Source: Achromobacter ruhlandii (GTDB lineage: Bacteria > Pseudomonadota > Gammaproteobacteria > Burkholderiales > Burkholderiaceae_B). Taken from it: a stretch of DNA of 64,000 bases. The translations under genes and the position numbers were made by a program. This document shows, piece after piece, positions 59,330-64,000 of this stretch. Position 1 is the first letter of the stretch, and each line of letters starts with the position of its first letter. The notes beneath the pieces are model-generated. The model was not told the DNA's origin. It ran no database searches and saw only the letters and a list, made by a program, of their open reading frames with translations. The stretch is from positions 124,001 to 188,000 of the forward strand of contig NZ_CADIJL010000003.1 in NCBI RefSeq assembly GCF_902859695.1, given 5' to 3'.

Positions 59330-60124
59330 TTACCAAACGGTCAGGCCGCCATCGACGACGAGATTCTGGCCTGTAGTGTACGAGGATGCGTCCGAGGCCA
59401 AGTACAGGTAGGCCCCCATGAGTTCATCAGGTTGCGCCATGCGGTTGAGCGGCACTCGCGCTGAGTAGCGGTCAACGAAGGTAGTGTTCTGTCCGCTGAA
59501 TATACCTCCGGGAGTCACGGCATTGACGCGCACACCCTGAGCGCCCCAATAAGATGACAGATAGTGAGTCAGGCCCCAGAGGGCGGCCTTGCTGACGCTG
59601 TAGATGGCGGGAGTGTTGATGGCTCTTCCCAGATAGCTGGAGCCTTCGTATATGCGCTGATCGGGGGCGACGATTCCATAGATGGACAGGGTGTTGATGA
59701 TGCTGCCTCGACCTGCTTGCGCCATCGGGGTCCCGAACACCTGGCAACAATGCATGGCGCCGGTCACGTTGACGTCCATGACCATGTCCCAGTCGTCTCG
59801 CGGGAACGTCTCGAACGGCTCGAAGAAGTTCGGACTTTTGGTTGCCGCGTTGTTGATCAATACATCGATGGCGGGCATGTCGGCGCTGAGGCGTTCGCGG
59901 ATCGCTTCCAGTGCGGGCTTGGACGTGATGTCGGCGCATTCAGCGCGCAAGCGAGACGGCTCTCCGATATCCTGTTCCAGTGTGCGCAAGGCTGCTTCGG
60001 AGTGGTCAAGCGCAATGACAGTCTGTGCGCCGGCATCCAGAAGATGACGGGTCAGTCGTGAGCCCAGGATGCCAGCAGCGCCTGTGAGCAGGATGGTTTT
60101 TCCGGTCAGTGTGAAGTCAGTCAT
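59330..60124 (-). CDS. Short-chain dehydrogenase/reductase (PtmA-like)
   Basis: A 264-residue classical SDR. ILLTGAAGILGSRLTRHL near residue 11 is the TGxxxGIG-type cofactor loop; LINNAATKSP holds NNA; the catalytic Ser is in IINTLSIYG and YSVSKAAL supplies Tyr-x3-Lys. A C-terminal DASSYTTGQNLVVDGG is standard. It resembles PtmA of Campylobacter flagellin glycan synthesis, found next to CMP-nonulosonate genes. Its exact reaction in that pathway is not settled. It overlaps the cytidylyltransferase stop by one base (TAATG) and directly abuts the fusion gene. Confidence 0.85.
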   Translation of the reverse strand: MTDFTLTGKTILLTGAAGILGSRLTRHLLDAGAQTVIALDHSEAALRTLEQDIGEPSRLRAECADITSKPALEAIRERLSADMPAIDVLINNAATKSPNFFEPFETFPRDDWDMVMDVNVTGAMHCCQVFGTPMAQAGRGSIINTLSIYGIVAPDQRIYEGSSYLGRAINTPAIYSVSKAALWGLTHYLSSYWGAQGVRVNAVTPGGIFSGQNTTFVDRYSARVPLNRMAQPDELMGAYLYLASDASSYTTGQNLVVDGGLTVW

Positions 60125-60822
60125 TATTTGCCTTGAGTCGTCTGCGCGGATGCCATGATCAGCTCGACAATTCGGAAGTCGATTTCGCTATCGATATCGA
60201 TTGATCTTTCGCGCGGCATGACATGCAGCCGCGTGCGTCCGTTCCACAAGCCCTTTGTCAGGGAATGGTAATGCCATACATAGATCGATGCATTCATTGC
60301 ATAGACCTTTGGAGCGTGTTGGCGACCCAGCACGGCCTGATCGGGCACTTTGACCAGACCGATATTGCCGTTCGGCTGACGCTCCACCATGTTGAAATAT
60401 GGGTTCTTTTCGGCCTCGTATCCCGTGATCACTACATCGGTATCGTCGTCCAGCAGGGCGATGCAGTCAACGATGTCCTGCGCATTGCGCAGCGGGGATG
60501 TGGCATCGAGATCAATCACCCGCCCGACGGGGCCCGCGTTAGCGTTCACCCAATCGGCCATGTGTTGAATCACCGGCAATTTACCGGCCTCGCTGGTGGC
60601 AAGATGAGCCGGACGGAGAAGCGGCACCAACGCGCCTGCGTGGCGCGCCACGGCGGCGATCTCGTCGTCATCGGTCGAAACGTAGACTTCGTCGATCAGG
60701 TCGCAGGCAAGCGCCTGCTCAATCGTGTGAGTAATCAGCGGTTTGCCGTGCAGTAGCCGAATATTCTTGCGGGGCACGCCAACAGATCCCCCGCGTGCGC
60801 AGATAGTAGCAATGGTTTTCAT
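60124..60822 (-). CDS. neuA: Acylneuraminate (nonulosonate) cytidylyltransferase
   Basis: Activates a nonulosonic acid with CTP to the CMP sugar. The 232-residue protein begins with ATICARGGSVGVPRKNIRLL, the A-R-x-G-S-x-x-x-P-x-K-N CTP loop. KPLITHTIEQAL, VYVSTDDDEIAAVAR, DLDATSPLRNAQDIV and a later IDIDSEIDFRIVE are all signatures. It might act on legionaminate (LegF/PtmB type) or neuraminate; the symbol is used in the broad sense. It lies in the minus-strand nonulosonic acid operon, 5 bp after the Gfo/Idh gene. Confidence 0.9.
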   Translation of the reverse strand: MKTIATICARGGSVGVPRKNIRLLHGKPLITHTIEQALACDLIDEVYVSTDDDEIAAVARHAGALVPLLRPAHLATSEAGKLPVIQHMADWVNANAGPVGRVIDLDATSPLRNAQDIVDCIALLDDDTDVVITGYEAEKNPYFNMVERQPNGNIGLVKVPDQAVLGRQHAPKVYAMNASIYVWHYHSLTKGLWNGRTRLHVMPRERSIDIDSEIDFRIVELIMASAQTTQGK

Positions 60823-60827
60823 GGATT

Positions 60828-61799
60828 TCAGCAGGCTTCGCGGGCTCGCAACAACAAGTCAAGGCTGGCGATGCCTTCGGTAAGGGGTTGACTGGTTTCT
60901 CGATTGGTATCCAAGGCACTGAGCAACTCGGCCATGGCTGCGGGATATGTGGCAGCCACGTCGAAATCTGCCGGGTCATTGGTCAAAAGCAGTTGACGGC
61001 CGCCCGCCTGGTTCAGATGGAGCGTCTTGCCGATCAGGTCGCAGACCAGGGTGCCCGACTCCGTAACGACGAGATAACGCCGCAAGGGCTGGCGCGAGAT
61101 GTAATCGACGCTGACGGTCGCCAGCGCGCCTTGCCGGGCTCGCATCGCGATGCAGGCCACATCTTCCGTCTCGATTTCAAGCGAACTCACTTTGCCCGAA
61201 AACGCCTTGACGCTGTCGAATTCGCCCAGCAGCCAGCGAGCGGCATCCACCTCGTGGATGAGATCCAGCATGACGCCGCCACCCAGCGCGTACGAGGCGC
61301 TGTAGCTCTTGCGGTAGTCGCTCGCGGGTCTCCAGTCAGGCAGCCATTGGCCCGCCTGGAAGTCGCCGCGCACGATTGCTCCCATATCTGTCTCGAGCAG
61401 CCGCTGGCGCATCTGCGCGAGCGCTGGCAGGAATCGGAGATTGCAGCCCACCAGCGTCGGCGCCTTGCCGCGGTGCCTGTCTGCCGCCTCGATGAGCTGG
61501 GCAAGCTGTGCGCGATTCGTCACGACAGGCTTCTCGATGTACAGCGCGATGCCGGCGTCAAGCAGCTTTGGCAGGACCTCGATATGCAGGGAGGAAGGGC
61601 TGGCGATGACAGCGAGGTCCGGCTTCTCGGCGAGGGCGTCGTCGAGGTTGTCGCACACGATCGCGTCCAGGCTCGCACTGAGCGCATCGTGGTAAGCGCG
61701 GGACCGCAGCAGCACCCAACCAAGGTCCTGGCGCAGCGATTTCAGGCTGTTGATATGGCGCCGGCCGATCGACCCTGTGCCGATGACGAGTATCTTCAT
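60828..61799 (-). CDS. Gfo/Idh/MocA-family oxidoreductase 3
   Basis: A 323-residue NAD(P)-dependent dehydrogenase. VIGTGSIGRRHINSL near residue 5 is the GxGxxG loop, LYIEKPVVTN near 93 the EKP motif, and GGGVMLDLIHEVDAARWLLG near 170 the conserved GxxxDxxxHxxD region with catalytic residues. GCNLRFLPALAQM is also typical. Such genes stand beside NeuB/NeuA-type genes in many nonulosonic acid loci and may oxidise an intermediate. ATG 61799 overlaps the acetyltransferase stop by four bases; longer frames upstream are read-through. Confidence 0.88.
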   Translation of the reverse strand: MKILVIGTGSIGRRHINSLKSLRQDLGWVLLRSRAYHDALSASLDAIVCDNLDDALAEKPDLAVIASPSSLHIEVLPKLLDAGIALYIEKPVVTNRAQLAQLIEAADRHRGKAPTLVGCNLRFLPALAQMRQRLLETDMGAIVRGDFQAGQWLPDWRPASDYRKSYSASYALGGGVMLDLIHEVDAARWLLGEFDSVKAFSGKVSSLEIETEDVACIAMRARQGALATVSVDYISRQPLRRYLVVTESGTLVCDLIGKTLHLNQAGGRQLLLTNDPADFDVAATYPAAMAELLSALDTNRETSQPLTEGIASLDLLLRAREAC

Positions 61800-62428
61800 G
61801 TCGCCGTTGCCTTTCGCAGGACGGCGGGAACGCCCGCCCACAGGGAGTCCGGACCGGCATCGTTGCGCAGGACTGCGCCCGCGCCGACGGTGGCGCGTGA
61901 ATCGATCTTCAGTCCAGGCAGGATGTTTGCACCCGCGCCAATCATGACCTGTTCGCCGATCTGAACGCCACCGGCGAGCGAGGCTTGCGGAGCGATATGG
62001 GCATGTTGGCCCACGACACAGTCGTGATCGATGATGGCGCCGTGATTGACGATGACCCCAGATTCGATGCGGCTCGCGGGCGCCACGACGGCGCGCGCGG
62101 CAATGAATACGCCATCGGCAATGCAGGCGTGCGGGGAAATGCATGCCGTCGGATGTGCGATGGTCAGCGGCTTGCCACCAGCGCGAACAAATCGGGCGAA
62201 CAATTTTGCCCGCGCGACATTTGAACCGATGGCGATATGGAAATACTGGTCACGGAACATCGAGTCATCCAGCGGCGCACGAATGCCGACATGCAGCAAT
62301 GTCGTGCCGTCCAGGGCGGGGTTGTCATCGATGACGACTGGCGAGTAGCCGCCCATGAGCAGCAGGGCATCCAAGACGACTTTGGCATGGCCGCCCGCGC
62401 CGACTATCAGCACCTGGCTAGTAGGCAT
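61796..62428 (-). CDS. Sugar O/N-acyltransferase, NeuD/PglD type
   Basis: A 210-residue protein of the sialic acid O-acetyltransferase NeuD family. Residues 1-80 form an N-terminal Rossmann-like domain (VLIVGAGGHAKVVLDAL); residues about 90-205 are a left-handed beta-helix of hexapeptide repeats (ISPHACIADGVFIAARAVVAP, IIDHDCVVGQHAHIAPQASL, only parts cited) with the catalytic His in NHGAIIDHDC and HAHIAP. It uses acetyl-CoA to acetylate a nucleotide amino sugar or the nonulosonic acid. It overlaps both neighbours (4 and 11 bases), confirming a tightly coupled operon. Confidence 0.9.
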   Translation of the reverse strand: MPTSQVLIVGAGGHAKVVLDALLLMGGYSPVVIDDNPALDGTTLLHVGIRAPLDDSMFRDQYFHIAIGSNVARAKLFARFVRAGGKPLTIAHPTACISPHACIADGVFIAARAVVAPASRIESGVIVNHGAIIDHDCVVGQHAHIAPQASLAGGVQIGEQVMIGAGANILPGLKIDSRATVGAGAVLRNDAGPDSLWAGVPAVLRKATAT

Positions 62429-63551
62429 TGGATTTCATCAAGATCGAATCGTCCAGAGGCATCATGGTCAGCAGCGCTGCAATGCGTTCGCTGGCATGGC
62501 CGTCGCCATAGACGTTAGCCGAAGATATGCGGCCGGGACTCTGTCGCACGTGCTTGAGCGCGGCCTCGATAGACGCTGCGTCGGTGTCGCAATCCCGGAC
62601 ATTCGGATTGCGCTCACGCAAGTTTTGGCGTGACCCCACATTGATGACGGGCGTGCCGAATGTGGCGGCCTCGATAATGCCGCTGCTGGAGTTGCCGATC
62701 ATCAGGTCGGCCGCGGCCATCCAGGCGATGAATTCCGGGCGTCTCAGATGCGTGAGCACGCGGACATCGGGCCTGTCCTTCAGGGACTCCAGAACTTGGG
62801 CCACCGCCGTACTACCTGCATCGGAATTGGGCTTCAGCGCCAATAACTGGTAGCCGTGGGCGAGGACGGCCCGCAGCAGCGTATCGACCTGTTCGGCGGC
62901 TCGGTCGGCTTCTTGCACGACGGGGTGGAACACCATCAGCGCCAGGGGCAAATCGGGGTCCAGGCCCTGCGACTGGCAAAGTTCCGTGCGATTCGCGCGA
63001 GGCGTTTCGGCGAGTCCGTCCAGCCCGGGGGCGCCGGTGACGGTAATATGTCGTGGTTGCTCGCCCATGCGGATCAGGCGGTCGCGCGACTGCTGGGTGG
63101 CGACGCAATGCCAGTGCGCAAGCTTGGAAATGGCGTGCCGCACGGGTTCGTCAATCGTGCCGGAACGCTCGCCGCCATGGATATGCACGATCGGAATGCC
63201 CAGGTGTGCGGCAGCGATGGCGCCGGCCAGCATTTCACCTCGGTCACCGAGCAGCAAGACGATATCCGGCCGGGCTTGTTCGAGGACGTCGCTGAACTGC
63301 ATGACCATGTACCCGATCGCGCGGGCCATCCCTGCGCCCGTGCCGGTATTCATGGGGAGCACGATGCGGGCCAGGATGGGCAGGCCATCGTGCTCGATTT
63401 CCGCCACGGTATTGCCGTACTCGGGAGAGAGGTGCATCCCCGTGACAATGAGGCTCAATTGGCAGGCAGGATTAGCCTGGATCCTGTGCAATGTGGCCGC
63501 CATCAGGCCGTAGTCGGCCCGAGTGCCGGAGATATAGACGATGCGTCGCAT
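62418..63551 (-). CDS. Hydrolysing UDP-sugar 2-epimerase (NeuC/LegG type)
   Basis: A 377-residue enzyme that releases UDP and inverts C2 of a UDP-HexNAc to yield the free sugar for NeuB-type condensation. Motifs: ISGTRADYGLM near residue 8, VTGMHLSPEYGNTV, VLLLGDRGEMLAGAIAA near 97, HIHGGERSGTIDEPVRHAISKLAH (HGGE with Asp-Glu) near 124, TGAPGLD near 177 and GNSSSGIIEAATFGTPVINVG near 285. NeuC uses UDP-GlcNAc; LegG-type uses the 2,4-diamino form; I favour the latter because of the LegC-like gene. Seven bp separate it from the neuB stop. Confidence 0.9.
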   Translation of the reverse strand: MRRIVYISGTRADYGLMAATLHRIQANPACQLSLIVTGMHLSPEYGNTVAEIEHDGLPILARIVLPMNTGTGAGMARAIGYMVMQFSDVLEQARPDIVLLLGDRGEMLAGAIAAAHLGIPIVHIHGGERSGTIDEPVRHAISKLAHWHCVATQQSRDRLIRMGEQPRHITVTGAPGLDGLAETPRANRTELCQSQGLDPDLPLALMVFHPVVQEADRAAEQVDTLLRAVLAHGYQLLALKPNSDAGSTAVAQVLESLKDRPDVRVLTHLRRPEFIAWMAAADLMIGNSSSGIIEAATFGTPVINVGSRQNLRERNPNVRDCDTDAASIEAALKHVRQSPGRISSANVYGDGHASERIAALLTMMPLDDSILMKSNAY

Positions 63552-63558
63552 GGTCGGG

Positions 63559-64000
63559 CTACTCGACGTCAGTCCAGGTCAAGGTGGTTCTGGACGGGAT
63601 ATCGTGCGTGGCGGTCTTGCCGTACAGATTGGCCAAGTCAGCGGGAGCGATACCCGTTCCCGGGCGCAGCAAGGTCAGGTTATGAGCGCCGAAGACCTCG
63701 CCTTTCTTGATCGCGGCGGCGGACGTGACGCTGCGTCGTACCAAGTCTCGTACGGCCAGTTCCTTTTGCGCAGGCGTCTTCACGCCATCACCCTGGGCCT
63801 GTTCCACCAACCGGATGCTCTGAACCATGGTGCGCAATTCGGCGGGCTCAAGCGATGCTTTGTGATCAGGGCCCTTCATGTCACGGCTGATCGTGAAGTG
63901 CTTCTCGATGACGCTCGCGCCCTGCGCGACCGCGGCGATCGAAATGGCGATGCCATCGGTATGGTCCGAATACCCGATGGGCAGATTCAGCGCCTGACGC
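63559..64000 (-). CDS. neuB: NeuB-family nonulosonic acid synthase, partial (5' end outside)
   Basis: Condenses phosphoenolpyruvate with a C6 amino sugar to give a 9-carbon keto acid. Only the C-terminal 146 residues are in the window; the start lies beyond 64000. Reading inward, PIGYSDHTDGI, ASVIEKHFTISRDMKGPDH (HFT with metal and PEP ligands) and the C-terminal SAF-like antifreeze domain (about the last 70 residues, with VTSAAAIKKGEVF and LRPGTGI) are typical of NeuB/LegI/PseI. It is the first visible gene of the minus-strand operon, so the promoter is outside the window. Substrate type (sialic, legionaminic, pseudaminic) is not certain from this part. Confidence 0.9.
   Translation of the reverse strand, partial: RQALNLPIGYSDHTDGIAISIAAVAQGASVIEKHFTISRDMKGPDHKASLEPAELRTMVQSIRLVEQAQGDGVKTPAQKELAVRDLVRRSVTSAAAIKKGEVFGAHNLTLLRPGTGIAPADLANLYGKTATHDIPSRTTLTWTDVE

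Noticed and set aside
1-64000. tRNA, rRNA, IS elements, prophage genes or CRISPR arrays
   Set aside because: No clover-leaf T-loop motif, transposase-like protein, integrase or regularly spaced short repeat was seen on either strand.

Overview
The window reads as a chromosomal segment of a GC-rich betaproteobacterium of the family Alcaligenaceae, most likely Achromobacter or Bordetella. This rests on gene content and order (aroK-aroB-dgt, uvrA / MFS / ssb, FmdB-DUF502-aspS), on several DUF4148 exported proteins, and on an AspRS of the non-discriminating type. I see no rRNA, tRNA, IS element, prophage or CRISPR array.

Bases 1-23,400 are mostly core genes: shikimate pathway (aroK, aroB), dGTPase-like dgt, a GST, uvrA, an MFS exporter and ssb. 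Then come a methyltransferase, two near-identical DUF4148 genes with a TetR regulator sharing an operator family, a second TetR gene with its own palindromic operator beside a 39-codon membrane ORF and a cysteine hydrolase, and malate synthase G with a divergent FadR-type regulator. After these lie a saccharopine dehydrogenase-like gene, a third DUF4148 gene, a DUF1090 gene, ubiA, an aminotransferase, free-methionine-sulfoxide reductase and a DapA-family gene. The 528-bp gap after ssb holds two blocks of DnaA-box-like repeats exactly 207 bp apart.

Bases 23,520-28,048 are the most unusual accessory unit: a tightly packed four-gene operon of a sterol-desaturase-family oxygenase, a membrane fatty-acid desaturase, a 643-residue fusion of a KAS III-type condensing enzyme to a helical domain resembling haem-oxygenase-like diiron oxidases, and a protein I do not recognise. 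It looks like a small pathway that builds and oxidises an acyl chain.

Bases 28,176-34,979 return to housekeeping: a Na+/H+ antiporter-like protein, FmdB zinc ribbon, DUF502 protein, AspRS, an EEP-family nuclease/phosphatase and cardiolipin synthase ClsB.

Bases 35,043-64,000 are a surface-polysaccharide (O-antigen or capsule) region that runs off the right edge. It starts with rmlB-rmlA-rmlC (dTDP-rhamnose, no rmlD in view), is interrupted by two exporters and a CoxG-like protein, and continues with an O-antigen ligase/polymerase, an initiating sugar transferase, an asparagine-synthase-like amidotransferase, a MurJ/Wzx-like flippase and an HpcH/HpaI-type aldolase. Next come a sterol-desaturase-like protein, an acyltransferase, a deacetylase-like protein, a GT-B protein, a 960-residue polymerase-like protein with a C-terminal discoidin-like domain, two Gfo/Idh/MocA dehydrogenases and an unrecognised protein. 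A compact minus-strand operon at the right end encodes nonulosonic (legionaminic/sialic-like) acid synthesis: a CBS-DegT aminotransferase fusion, SDR, CMP-sugar synthetase, a third Gfo/Idh protein, a PglD/NeuD-type acetyltransferase, a hydrolysing UDP-sugar 2-epimerase and a truncated NeuB-type synthase. The part from about 46,700 to 50,700 looks more AT-rich than the core, suggesting acquisition by transfer.
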